From a virus, in IMG/VR virus record IMGVR_UViG_3300032893_000222, positions 1 through 29,984 of that record: 29,984 nt of DNA; one strand, written 5' to 3'. This document shows positions 23,636 through 29,984 of this stretch, piece after piece. The notes beneath the pieces are model-generated. The model saw only the letters and a list, made by a program, of their open reading frames with translations. It was not told the origin of the DNA and searched no databases. A program made the translations under genes and the position numbers. Each line of letters starts with the position of its first letter. Position 1 is the stretch's first letter.

Positions 23636-23719
23636 TTAAAGGTGTAGAGCTACCTGCTTAAATCGATATTTAACAACACCCCTAAAAATTTTGTTTAGTT
23701 TAGAAAATAAATTATTCAT
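23636..23719 (-). CDS. Possible 27-aa microprotein
   Basis: ATG 23719 overlaps the HAD phosphatase's end and has GAAGG 6 nt upstream. The 27-residue product is basic and mildly amphipathic (NNLFSKLNKIFRGVVKYRF). The start context GGCCAAACATG is identical to that of the next gene at 23622, which argues that both are used. It may instead be a translation leader for that gene. Very short, so tentative. Confidence 0.42.
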   Translation of the reverse strand: MNNLFSKLNKIFRGVVKYRFKQVALHL

Positions 23720-24092
23720 GTTTGGCCTTCTTTTCTTTCTTTTGCCAATGTTGGAAATCAGCGATTTGTTGGAGTGTTTTTGACCAATCACCTTCAAAAC
23801 GAATACAATTATCGTCGATGATTAAACCGATTGGTTTTGTTATTTGAATTTTATCGTAATATAAGTTGTGCTTTTCCATATAAGCTTCAATACCTTTGGC
23901 ACCTTCTTCCGTTTCAGCTCGAACAGAAAAAATAATAATTCTGAAACTATTTTTTAAAATGTCTAAGGCTTTTTTTACATCTTTAGTAGGAGGGTCTGGA
24001 ATATTATCAGGACCTTGCCATCCAGAGGCGTATGTCTGTATCGTGCCGTCAAAATCGACAACTAAATTAGGTTTGCGGGATTTCTTAGGCAT
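23712..24092 (-). CDS. HAD-superfamily phosphatase
   Basis: This 126-residue protein has the HAD core: Asp13 and Asp15 in VVDFDGTI (nucleophile and acid), a Ser in IIIFSVRAE (motif II), and IIDDN (motif IV metal ligands). A Lys sits before motif IV (QITKPIG). No cap domain, so it would act on accessible substrates such as nucleotides or polynucleotide ends, but the substrate is unknown. It has GGAAAG upstream and lies just after a long structured noncoding stretch. Confidence 0.82.
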   Translation of the reverse strand: MPKKSRKPNLVVDFDGTIQTYASGWQGPDNIPDPPTKDVKKALDILKNSFRIIIFSVRAETEEGAKGIEAYMEKHNLYYDKIQITKPIGLIIDDNCIRFEGDWSKTLQQIADFQHWQKKEKKAKHE

Positions 24093-24096
24093 ATAG

Positions 24097-24258
24097 ACTT
24101 TCCGTTTGGAGTGTATAGAACCCCAAAATTTAATTCTAAAAACTGCGTGGAATTAAAGCGGAAAGTGTCCAACAAGAGAGCCGTTCTACAAATATTAATT
24201 TGTAGTTGACCCGACTCTCTATGTGGACAGGAGACTACTTACTGGGCTGAGTAAGTAG
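24097..24258 (-). ncRNA. Multi-stem structured noncoding element (candidate)
   Basis: The 167-nt gap between the DUF932-like and HAD genes contains five perfect or near-perfect stems. P4: CTACTTACT/AGTAAGTAG (24235-24243 / 24250-24258). P3: nested arms TGTCCA/TGGACA (24166-24171 / 24224-24229), nine pairs 24175-24183 / 24212-24220, and CTACAAAT/ATTTGTAG (24186-24193 / 24198-24205). P1: ACTTTCCG/CGGAAAGT (24097-24104 / 24159-24166). P2 inside P1: TTTAATTC/GAATTAAA (24129-24136 / 24150-24157). The nine-pair arm is fully pairable only on the minus-strand RNA (G-U instead of C-A), the direction of transcription here. No reading frame covers it. Function unknown. Confidence 0.5.
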
Positions 24259-24259
24259 G

Positions 24260-25246
24260 TTAGTTCTTCACGGTTCCAAATTCGAGAAGAAGCTCACCAG
24301 CACTCTTCTCAAGAAGTTGGGCGGTAAACATATTGACCGAATCCCTTGCAGTTTCCGTAACAGTGTTATAAATATCATACACGGAAACTTGGGAACCCCG
24401 CTCAAGAATATCTTCTTCCATTTTGCGGAGAACTTCGGATACTTTACGACCACCGGCAACTTCACTTAGTTTATTCTTGACTTTGATAAAATTGGAAGCG
24501 TCAACTTTCTTGCCTTCCAATCGAATCAAGAACTCACTATCGATTTTGCTCATCTTGTCAAGAATACGGGCGTAGCTATCATCGAACATATTCCACACCG
24601 TCTCCTGATTTATGTTCTTCTGCAAGAAAGACACGCCCCCACCTAGGGAGGTGGGGAGGATAGTGCCGTTCGTGCATACCAAACGATACAGATAAGCATT
24701 TGCACTTAAACCGTATAAATTGGTGTCGCTTGTTTCTAAGGACACACCAATCTTGGAAATGTCTCCAACTTTTGAGGCTTTAACTTCACCGTGAGAGGTC
24801 AACTGAATCGTGACATTATCGCCATCGTACTGCATACGGGCCGGAATCAACCCGGCTTCTTTTGCAGTTTCGAGGCGCTTTACCAAATCGATAGAATCCA
24901 AAGGGATATAGGATGGGCTGAGAATCGCACGAACTTCATCATCTTGTGTGCGAACCAAAACTTCAAAGTCACCGTAAGTCTTACAAAGGCGATTGACAGA
25001 ATCATAAAAAAGGTCATTCGGGATTGAAGCGGCGTAACTTCCCGGCATTTTAATTTGATTGAGTAAACCCTTCATGCCATTCTGCCGAACAGCATAAGGC
25101 TTGCCCTGAATAAACATGCGGTCATCTTTGAGAGAGATATCCCCGATAAGGACATTCATGTCCTCGTTCTTGTGAGAATTTACCAGAGTATTTAGTTCAT
25201 CGATAGTTCCCGGACGTTTTGTTTCTGGCAAAACAATTTTAATCAT
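24260..25246 (-). CDS. DUF932-like protein
   Basis: The 328-residue protein shows the DUF932 pattern found in phage and plasmid proteins: an N-terminal targeting half, VRAILSPSYIPLDSIDLVKRL in the middle, LTSHGEV, and LYRLVCTNGTILPTS (the 'lyR.vCtNG' signature). DUF932 proteins are linked to ssDNA or recombination contexts, but their activity is not settled. The ATG has GAGG 6 nt upstream. It is followed on the transcript by the structured element at 24.1-24.26 kb. Confidence 0.7.
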   Translation of the reverse strand: MIKIVLPETKRPGTIDELNTLVNSHKNEDMNVLIGDISLKDDRMFIQGKPYAVRQNGMKGLLNQIKMPGSYAASIPNDLFYDSVNRLCKTYGDFEVLVRTQDDEVRAILSPSYIPLDSIDLVKRLETAKEAGLIPARMQYDGDNVTIQLTSHGEVKASKVGDISKIGVSLETSDTNLYGLSANAYLYRLVCTNGTILPTSLGGGVSFLQKNINQETVWNMFDDSYARILDKMSKIDSEFLIRLEGKKVDASNFIKVKNKLSEVAGGRKVSEVLRKMEEDILERGSQVSVYDIYNTVTETARDSVNMFTAQLLEKSAGELLLEFGTVKN

Positions 25247-25290
25247 CTCTGTCCTCTTTTCTTAAAATAGTACCGCAGGGCTTGTTTTGC

Positions 25291-25358
25291 GAGGCTTAGG
25301 GACTCGAACCCCACCTCCCGCTTAATGGCGGGTGTTCTACCACTTAAACTAGAGCCTC
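25291..25358 (-). tRNA. Aberrant tRNA-like gene, anticodon unclear
   Basis: About 68 nt. Acceptor GAGGCT/AGCCTC (six pairs), D-arm GTTTAAGTGGTAGAAC, a GC-rich anticodon stem CCCGC/GCGGG, and a normal T-loop TTCGAGT with a five-pair stem including one G-U. But the anticodon loop has six bases (CATTAA), position 33 is not U in the standard register, the variable loop is about three bases, and no CCA is encoded. Readings UUA or UAA are possible. It may be decayed or a tRNA mimic. It lies behind a sigma70-like promoter. Confidence 0.55.
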
Positions 25359-25427
25359 TACCTTTTCCCGTCTGGGCCTTTTATGTCCCATTCAGTGAAG
25401 GTTAAGATTCCCTGCGGATTGGGCATT

Positions 25428-25457
25428 AATATACTCGAAATTATTGTTAAAGTCAAC
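25428..25457 (-). promoter_or_regulatory. Sigma70-like promoter upstream of the tRNA-like and DUF932 genes
   Basis: Minus strand TTGACT (25457-25452), 18-nt spacer, TATATT (25433-25428); each hexamer matches the bacterial consensus at 5 of 6. It starts 3 nt after the stop of the ROS/MucR-like gene and faces the tRNA-like gene about 70 nt downstream. Confidence 0.65.
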
Positions 25458-25458
25458 C

Positions 25459-26238
25459 TTAAAGTTTTCTCAAAAGTCCAGCCATGCTCATTGCCCTATT
25501 CCAAGAACCGAAATGCCGAATATACGTATCTTTGGATGGATTACCCTTCTTGCCGTGAAAATCCCTGGACGTTGGAAGACGCCCCATCTTTTTTGGAAAA
25601 TTGCTAAGGACGAATAAGAGCTTGTCTTTGGTATAACTTTTTGGAATAATTCGAAGAGCCTCTTGAGTTTCTTTTGCCTTGAATTTATTCCAGCTCCCAT
25701 AGCGACGATAGACCGTAGCCAATGCCGCCCCATCATGCTCTTTGAGTTCTTCCTGGGATGGAAAGTGACCAACCAAATCAGCCACAACATGGACACGCCT
25801 GAGAAGTTGTTCCCGGCAGATATTCAGCTTATTGAGCTGACTTGCCGCCGCCATGTTCTTGGTTCGCATAGCCGCTCTTGCTTTAAAAAAAGCCTTGGTA
25901 TTAGGCATTCCTTCTCTGGCTTTTTCGATTAAGTTTTGGCTTAGGCAGGTTTGACGCCTTTGTTCAGAGAATTTCTTAGAGCAGAGAGGAAAACGGGAAG
26001 AAAACCCGAAAGTCTTTCGATACTGTTTTCCAGAAATTTTGTGAGCTTTCCAAACATGTGGCCCAATAATTTTGACCCATTTACCACAAATATGACATTG
26101 AACAAGGCCCGTATCTTTGTGCATCAAAAGAACACCAACATAGCCAAAAAATTTCTCAGGCAGTTTGGTATAAGGCGAATTATGCCCGGTCTTATAAAGA
26201 TTTTCGATTTCACTTTCGTTCGAAATTTGTTCAATCAT
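25459..26238 (-). CDS. ROS/MucR-like zinc-finger protein with homing-endonuclease-associated repeats
   Basis: This 259-residue protein has a C2H2 site of the ROS/MucR type: Cys48, Cys51, His61, His66 (QCHICGKWVKIIGPHVWKAH then QYRKTFG), a DNA-binding family otherwise mostly found in alphaproteobacteria and phages. After a helical region, two copies of the 'P....e......tvyr.yGSWn' repeat follow (about 157-190 and 221-255), as in homing-endonuclease DNA-binding repeats (HNH_repeat). No HNH nuclease motif is visible, so it may be a DNA-binding remnant of a homing enzyme or a regulator. TAATG overlap with the 53-aa gene. Confidence 0.72.
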   Translation of the reverse strand: MIEQISNESEIENLYKTGHNSPYTKLPEKFFGYVGVLLMHKDTGLVQCHICGKWVKIIGPHVWKAHKISGKQYRKTFGFSSRFPLCSKKFSEQRRQTCLSQNLIEKAREGMPNTKAFFKARAAMRTKNMAAASQLNKLNICREQLLRRVHVVADLVGHFPSQEELKEHDGAALATVYRRYGSWNKFKAKETQEALRIIPKSYTKDKLLFVLSNFPKKMGRLPTSRDFHGKKGNPSKDTYIRHFGSWNRAMSMAGLLRKL

Positions 26239-26399
26239 TAGTCTTTAAAAGCTCCGTTTTTATAGTCAACTTCCATATTGTGAATTAAATCCTGGATTTT
26301 CATATATGCAAACTTCTCTTGTTCTCGGTGGGCTTGGTCGGCTGACATTTCTTTAAGGCCTACTTGTCTCTTAAGCTCATCCCACATCTTTTGATTCAT
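26238..26399 (-). CDS. 53-aa hypothetical helical protein
   Basis: ATG 26399 has AAGGG 8-9 nt upstream; the stop overlaps the next gene as TAATG. Helical and charged (NQKMWDELKRQVGLKEMS). No family. Directly downstream of the sigma70-like promoter at 26463-26491. Confidence 0.65.
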   Translation of the reverse strand: MNQKMWDELKRQVGLKEMSADQAHREQEKFAYMKIQDLIHNMEVDYKNGAFKD

Positions 26400-26462
26400 G
26401 TTAGTTACCCTTTCTACAACCCACTGATTTTACATTCTTTGGGGGTTTTTTTCAACCTTTAT

Positions 26463-26491
26463 GTTATACTCTTAAAGAGTTAGCCCTTCAA
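26463..26491 (-). promoter_or_regulatory. Sigma70-like promoter with palindromic spacer
   Basis: Minus strand TTGAAG (26491-26486), exactly 17 nt, TATAAC (26468-26463). The spacer holds ACTCTTTAAGAGT, an inverted repeat that could bind a regulator, and the -35 is in the last codons of the winged-helix gene. About 64 nt upstream of the 53-aa gene's ATG. Confidence 0.55.
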
Positions 26492-26876
26492 TCTCAGATT
26501 GAGGCATTTTATGTGTATTTTTTTCATTTTGACTTTTTTTATCGTCGTACCTATCTCTAAAAGAGCTTCTATTCTGATATTTTATCCAGCCTGTTATCAC
26601 ATAATAGCCATCTTCTCTTGAAATAAGGCCATTTTCCAATAAAATATTAAAAGAATCAATAGATATTCTAACAGATTTACAGATATCCTCGGCAGTACAA
26701 GGATTTCCGAGAGTGTCTATTAGAGAACCATGCCCATGACAAGCTTCGGCAAAACAAAGCACTCTAAGAAAAGCTAATTCGGCGGCATCCCCTATTTTTT
26801 GTATTTTTTGGTCTTTTAACCATTGTTTTCCCCATATTTTGAACCATCCGCCCTTTTCTGCTGGCAATCTCGCCAT
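26472..26876 (-). CDS. Winged-helix replisome-organiser-like protein
   Basis: The 134-residue protein has 'GGWFKIWGKQWLKDQKIQKI', then AELAFLRVLCFAEACHGHGS and DGYYVITGWIKYQNRSSFRD. This is the layout of the DnaD/phage-replisome-organiser N-terminal winged helix ('w.k...........G...... dg...I.nw..yQ'). Such proteins bind origins and recruit the helicase loader. AGGAG lies 5 nt before the ATG. It stands immediately next to the repeat-rich candidate origin at 26.9-27.06 kb, which supports the call. The C-terminal organiser domain is missing, so a simple regulator remains possible. Confidence 0.62.
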   Translation of the reverse strand: MARLPAEKGGWFKIWGKQWLKDQKIQKIGDAAELAFLRVLCFAEACHGHGSLIDTLGNPCTAEDICKSVRISIDSFNILLENGLISREDGYYVITGWIKYQNRSSFRDRYDDKKSQNEKNTHKMPQSEIEGLTL

Positions 26877-26904
26877 AAAAACTCCTAAAATCTATATTTT
26901 AAAG

Positions 26905-26914
26905 TATTATACAC
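26905..26914 (-). promoter_or_regulatory. GTGTATAATA promoter-like box C
   Basis: The decamer GTGTATAATA matches boxes A and B and lies 29 nt upstream of the winged-helix gene's ATG, in AT-rich DNA beside the candidate origin. No -35. Confidence 0.5.
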
Positions 26915-26936
26915 GAATCAATTGATTAATTATTAA

Positions 26937-27075
26937 AAATTAATTAAAAACTAGTTTTTTTCTAGTTGTGTGCTTAGACTAAGACTTAGACTAAGACTCA
27001 GACTTAGACTAGTCTAAGCACGTAATTAGTTTTTTTCTAGTTACAAATTAATTAAAAACTAGTTTTTTTCTAGTT
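26937..27075. repeat. Repeat cluster: candidate replication origin
   Basis: Two identical 31-bp direct repeats (26937-26967 and 27045-27075), each with AACTAG-T7-CTAGTT, and a third partial copy of the T7-CTAGTT part at 27028-27042. Between them, a 12-bp perfect inverted repeat (26970-26981 / 27010-27021, arms GTGCTTAGACTA and its complement) encloses six hexamers CTNAGA (26973-27008). Flanked by AT-rich DNA (26912-26952). The last copy overlaps the end of the SNF2-type gene. Confidence 0.7.
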
Positions 27076-28582
27076 CTTCAGATAGAGATTCGTATGTATA
27101 ATCCAGGCTTTCCGGGTCTATCAGACTAACTCTCCGGCTTAAAAGCAATTCAATCTGATTGTCTGAAAGCTTATCAATTTCACCATCATCGTTGACATAT
27201 TTAGATAAAGCCCCTTTTCGCTCTAAGAGGGCCAAGACATTCTCTTCGATTGTATCCTCAGCAAATAGTTTGTAAATGAAAACGGTTTTATGCACTGAAT
27301 CCAAGCGTTTAATGCGGGACCGTATTTGATGCTGAAGGCTGGGATTATAGACGCTGTTTAATTCTATCAAATGCCTAGCATTTCCCCAGTTCTTGCCCCT
27401 AGCTCCCGCTTTAGTTATCAGAAGACAATCTATTTTTCCGTCAATAAAAGCATCCGAATGCTCTTCTCGGCTATTTGTATTAACTCCAGTATAAAAACCA
27501 ACCTTTAGACCCATGCTTTTAACGATTTTAGCCGCCGCCATAAGAGGGTCAATATAGCTCGAATATATAATAAACTGGTCACGGTCAAAAGAATCGACCA
27601 AATTCATTAGAGCTTCACCCTTGGCCGATACCCTCTCAGGTTTATCGACCTTTGACCAATCCTCCATCTTTCCATCACAAACACGCAAAAGATTATATAG
27701 CAAAGAAGCTGGCTTTATCTCTTTTTTGCGGAACTTCTTGACCAATTCGAGATATTCTTTTTTCTGACAATCTTTGAGGGCGACAGGAATGTTTTTAACA
27801 ATCTCAGCCGGGAGTTCAACCTCCACTTCATCATAAGAACGGCGTAAGTAGAACCTGCCCACTTTTTGTTTGAGTTGATGGACGGCATCCAACGATTTAG
27901 GCCCAACGACGACAATATTTGATTTGAGAGTGCGATATTTAGTTCGAAAGTATTTTGTCTCGGTTTCAGCGTAAGCATTTAAATATTCCTGGTAAGTCCC
28001 GAAGAAACCGGGTTGGATAAGCTCTCCCATTGCGAACATATCGGCAATACTATTTTCGATACTGGTGGCATTGCATATTAAAACACGGTTGGCTTTATCC
28101 GTCAACCTCTTGAGGGCCTGAAAGGTCTTGGATTCCGTATTCTTGACATAAGACGCTTCATCGACTATAATGGTCTGAAAATTGTGCTTTTCGAGAATGT
28201 CGGTTCTATTGAGAAGAGTATTAAAGCTGACAATAACAACATTGCTGTTTTTATTTAGAAAGTTACAATTACGGTCTTCGGAATATCCAATAACAGCCTT
28301 GAGCGGAGAGAACTTCTGTACGGCTTTCTGCCAATCCTCTTTCATTCCGTTAGGACAAACAACAAGGGTTGTTTTATTTGGAAGTTTATTGTGGTCGTAA
28401 AGAAGGCAAAGAGTAGCAATGGATTGGACAGTTTTACCCAAACCAGTGTTGTCACCAAGAATCATTCTTGGATGAAGGAAGGCGGCGGTCACGCCAATAC
28501 GCTGAAAACCTTTGAGTTCTCCACGAAACGAGGGAATTGTTAATTCAGGGTTCTTTATCAGCTTTAATTGTTGAATTTCCAT
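27059..28582 (-). CDS. SNF2-type DNA helicase/translocase
   Basis: This 507-residue protein has the SF2/SNF2 motifs: Walker A GDNTGLGKT at 43-51, DEAS at 141-144 (DExx box), a motif III-like CNATS near 170-174, and motif VI HQIRSRIKRLD at 418-428. It probably translocates on double-stranded DNA to remodel or repair it, or to help the replication fork. It differs from common SNF2 enzymes by DEAS rather than DEAH and by small size. ATG 28582 lacks a strong ribosome site and overlaps the HNH-like gene by 38 nt. Confidence 0.85.
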   Translation of the reverse strand: MEIQQLKLIKNPELTIPSFRGELKGFQRIGVTAAFLHPRMILGDNTGLGKTVQSIATLCLLYDHNKLPNKTTLVVCPNGMKEDWQKAVQKFSPLKAVIGYSEDRNCNFLNKNSNVVIVSFNTLLNRTDILEKHNFQTIIVDEASYVKNTESKTFQALKRLTDKANRVLICNATSIENSIADMFAMGELIQPGFFGTYQEYLNAYAETETKYFRTKYRTLKSNIVVVGPKSLDAVHQLKQKVGRFYLRRSYDEVEVELPAEIVKNIPVALKDCQKKEYLELVKKFRKKEIKPASLLYNLLRVCDGKMEDWSKVDKPERVSAKGEALMNLVDSFDRDQFIIYSSYIDPLMAAAKIVKSMGLKVGFYTGVNTNSREEHSDAFIDGKIDCLLITKAGARGKNWGNARHLIELNSVYNPSLQHQIRSRIKRLDSVHKTVFIYKLFAEDTIEENVLALLERKGALSKYVNDDGEIDKLSDNQIELLLSRRVSLIDPESLDYTYESLSEELEKN

Positions 28583-29114
28583 TTTTCTTTAACCACTCGC
28601 CTACTTTTAGTATCTCTTCGCTCGAAGCATTATTTTTAATCTGATTTGCTTTAAGACTTATAACAACTATGTTTCCACGTACGTAACCAAGTTCGGGTAT
28701 TACTCTATCAAGAGAAGGACTACAGTCTCCACAAGTATCCGTTCCTTTTTCTAATTTTAATCCTAGAATTGGGCAATACTCAGGAATGTTTATATCTTCT
28801 GGAAACCTAAGATTAAAAGGCAGTCCTTTTTTAATTGCTCTTTCTTTGGCCGCATGATATAGTCTATATTCTAATGTTCCCGACTGTCCGTGTTTTCGGC
28901 TGTTGTTTCCAGACTTATTCCAATCCTTAGCTAAACAGCCACAGCTTTTAGTATTTCCGTTTCGTAATGAGTTACTTCGAACATCAATTTCTTTGCCACA
29001 GGAGCAAACACACTTCCAAACTACGCCTCTATACCTTCTCAAAGGTATTTCTGCAGTAACTTTTAAACGGCCAAAAGTCTGGCCGATAAGATTGAGCTTA
29101 CTCATTTTTAACAT
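28545..29114 (-). CDS. HNH-type homing-endonuclease-like protein
   Basis: The 189-residue protein starts with LIGQTFGRLKVTAEIP, then WKCVCSCGKE and TKSCGC (Cys35, Cys37, Cys39, Cys58, Cys60), as in zinc-finger domains of phage homing proteins. The C-terminal half has CPILG (Cys114), TCGDC (Cys128, Cys131) and SLDRVIPELGYVRGNIVVIS, then KANQIKNNAS, typical of the HNH-like family found in free-standing phage endonucleases. Lacks an obvious classical HNH catalytic triad in a row, so activity is unsure. An ATG three codons later has GGA 8 nt upstream and may be the real start. Confidence 0.7.
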   Translation of the reverse strand: MLKMSKLNLIGQTFGRLKVTAEIPLRRYRGVVWKCVCSCGKEIDVRSNSLRNGNTKSCGCLAKDWNKSGNNSRKHGQSGTLEYRLYHAAKERAIKKGLPFNLRFPEDINIPEYCPILGLKLEKGTDTCGDCSPSLDRVIPELGYVRGNIVVISLKANQIKNNASSEEILKVGEWLKKNGNSTIKADKEP

Positions 29115-29121
29115 CCACTCA

Positions 29122-29984
29122 TTAGCTATTAAACGGCAACAACGTAGACAAATCCAAACTTGCTTGATTTGGTATCACAAAATCTGTAATTGTAATAAAT
29201 AGGGCCGGAGAACTAATTTCATAAGTTCCACCAATAATAAGAGGTAATGAAACAAATCCTGAAGAATCTGAAAACGCCTCAACATTATTTTTTGTAGCAA
29301 GCATGCTTAATCCAGGAGAGTAGGGGAAATTGGAAGTTAATTTAGCACGAACCATTTCACCAACAACAATATTTCCACTGGCATCCGTCAAGTAAGCGTA
29401 CAAGTTGCAAATTCCAGGCGTCGTAGAGGCTGGCTGAAAAGAAATGCAACTTTCATTAACAGCATATGAAGAAGTATTTGGAACAGTGATAACTTGTGGT
29501 AGTCCTGTAAAGGTATAAAAAGTTTTGTAATAAAGAACATTATAAGTCCCAGGATTCAATGCGACAAGAGCTTGACCATTAGTATTGGTGTAAGCGCCTG
29601 CCAAGGTAATAGACGAAGTTGAATTCTGAACTGTTATTTTTACATCCGGTACTGGATTCGAGTTTTGGTCCACAACTGTAAATGTTACGGCGACACTTCC
29701 AACTTGCGGTTGGATAGTCGAGATGATAGTATTAAGGTCATTGATAATCGTGGTCATGTATGAAGTGAGGCTGGCTTCAGTAGCCATACCCGCCAAAATA
29801 TTGTCCACATCGGTGGCGACTTCTTCAAGAGTTGTTTGTGAGGCGATATCGGCAGAATTAATTAGAATTGCCGGGTTGACCAAAATCTTAGAGGCGACAG
29901 CTTGAGCAATCGCCAAAGTATCGACTTCGGCTGTCTGGTTGTTGTAAATAAGTTCATCAACAGCGGCTCCGGGATAAGTTAAAC
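29122..29984 (-). CDS. Tail-type structural protein with Ig-like/CarboxypepD-reg-like domain (5' end outside window)
   Basis: The visible C-terminal 287 codons remain open at the window edge; an apparent start at 29916 is only a TTG inside the frame. It begins with a helical region, followed by an Ig-like domain (VAVTFTVVDQNSNPVPDVKI, typical of CarboxypepD_reg-like folds) and a second beta-rich domain (ICNLYAYLTDASGNIVVGEM). Such chains are used in tail fibres, baseplate wedges or adhesins. Host-recognition role is likely but not shown. It lies just before the HNH-like gene. Confidence 0.7.
   Translation of the reverse strand, partial: LTYPGAAVDELIYNNQTAEVDTLAIAQAVASKILVNPAILINSADIASQTTLEEVATDVDNILAGMATEASLTSYMTTIINDLNTIISTIQPQVGSVAVTFTVVDQNSNPVPDVKITVQNSTSSITLAGAYTNTNGQALVALNPGTYNVLYYKTFYTFTGLPQVITVPNTSSYAVNESCISFQPASTTPGICNLYAYLTDASGNIVVGEMVRAKLTSNFPYSPGLSMLATKNNVEAFSDSSGFVSLPLIIGGTYEISSPALFITITDFVIPNQASLDLSTLLPFNS

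Noticed and set aside
25291-25358. Ochre-suppressor tRNA
   Set aside because: A UUA anticodon is only one of two readings of an abnormal loop, and TAA, TAG and TGA all act as ordinary stops here.
26973-27008. CRISPR-like reading of the hexamer array
   Set aside because: Units are only six bases with no spacers, and no cas genes occur; the Cas4-like nuclease sits in a recombination operon.

Overview
The window is one uninterrupted minus-strand gene block of a tailed double-stranded DNA phage (Caudoviricetes). The evidence is a large terminase, a portal protein, a tail-type Ig-domain protein, a complete phage replisome, dense gene packing and many 1-8 nt start/stop overlaps. I see no integrase, repressor or bacterial core gene, so a virulent phage with a fairly large genome is the likeliest source. 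DNA is AT-rich, TAA, TGA and TAG all serve as stops, and Shine-Dalgarno sites are clear. The host cannot be named from the sequence. Everything is transcribed from high to low coordinates, so the list below follows that direction.

29.98-26.2 kb: the 3' part of an Ig-like tail protein, an HNH-type homing-endonuclease-like gene, and an SNF2-type helicase. Next comes a repeat-packed AT-rich intergenic region with six CTNAGA hexamers inside a 12-bp inverted repeat and three copies of an AACTAG-T7-CTAGTT hairpin, a candidate replication origin. It is followed by a winged-helix replisome-organiser-like protein and a 53-aa protein behind a sigma70-like promoter.

26.2-22.8 kb: a ROS/MucR-type zinc-finger protein with two homing-endonuclease-associated repeats, a second sigma70-like promoter, an aberrant tRNA-like gene, a DUF932-like protein, a heavily base-paired 160-nt noncoding stretch, a HAD phosphatase and several very small proteins, some with zinc ribbons.

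22.8-15.4 kb: the replisome, comprising a DnaC-like loader with degenerate Walker motifs, a DnaB-type helicase, a Toprim primase, a sigma-like factor, several small proteins, and a family A DNA polymerase with 3'-5' exonuclease. A small MazG/DUF1599-like protein follows.

15.4-6.9 kb: recombination and single-strand DNA handling, with an SSB candidate, a RuvC-like resolvase and RecA. The Rad50/SbcC ATPase is split into separate genes; the N-lobe piece stops right after a CxxCGRPL zinc hook. Mre11/SbcD, a Cas4/AddB-like Fe-S nuclease and a coiled-coil protein lie between the halves.

6.9-1 kb: transcription and packaging, with a NusG-like protein, a protein with two sigma-region-4-like helix-turn-helix segments, a zinc/AT-hook-like protein, a small-terminase candidate, TerL and the portal protein, which runs off the window.

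Six small genes of 27-57 codons, three of them with GTG starts or zinc ribbons, fill most remaining gaps. A shared TGTATAATA-type box lies 22-29 nt upstream of several replication genes and has no conserved -35. The two promoters with -35 boxes are at 25.4 and 26.5 kb. This suggests two promoter classes, the -10-only class perhaps read by the phage's own sigma-like factor.
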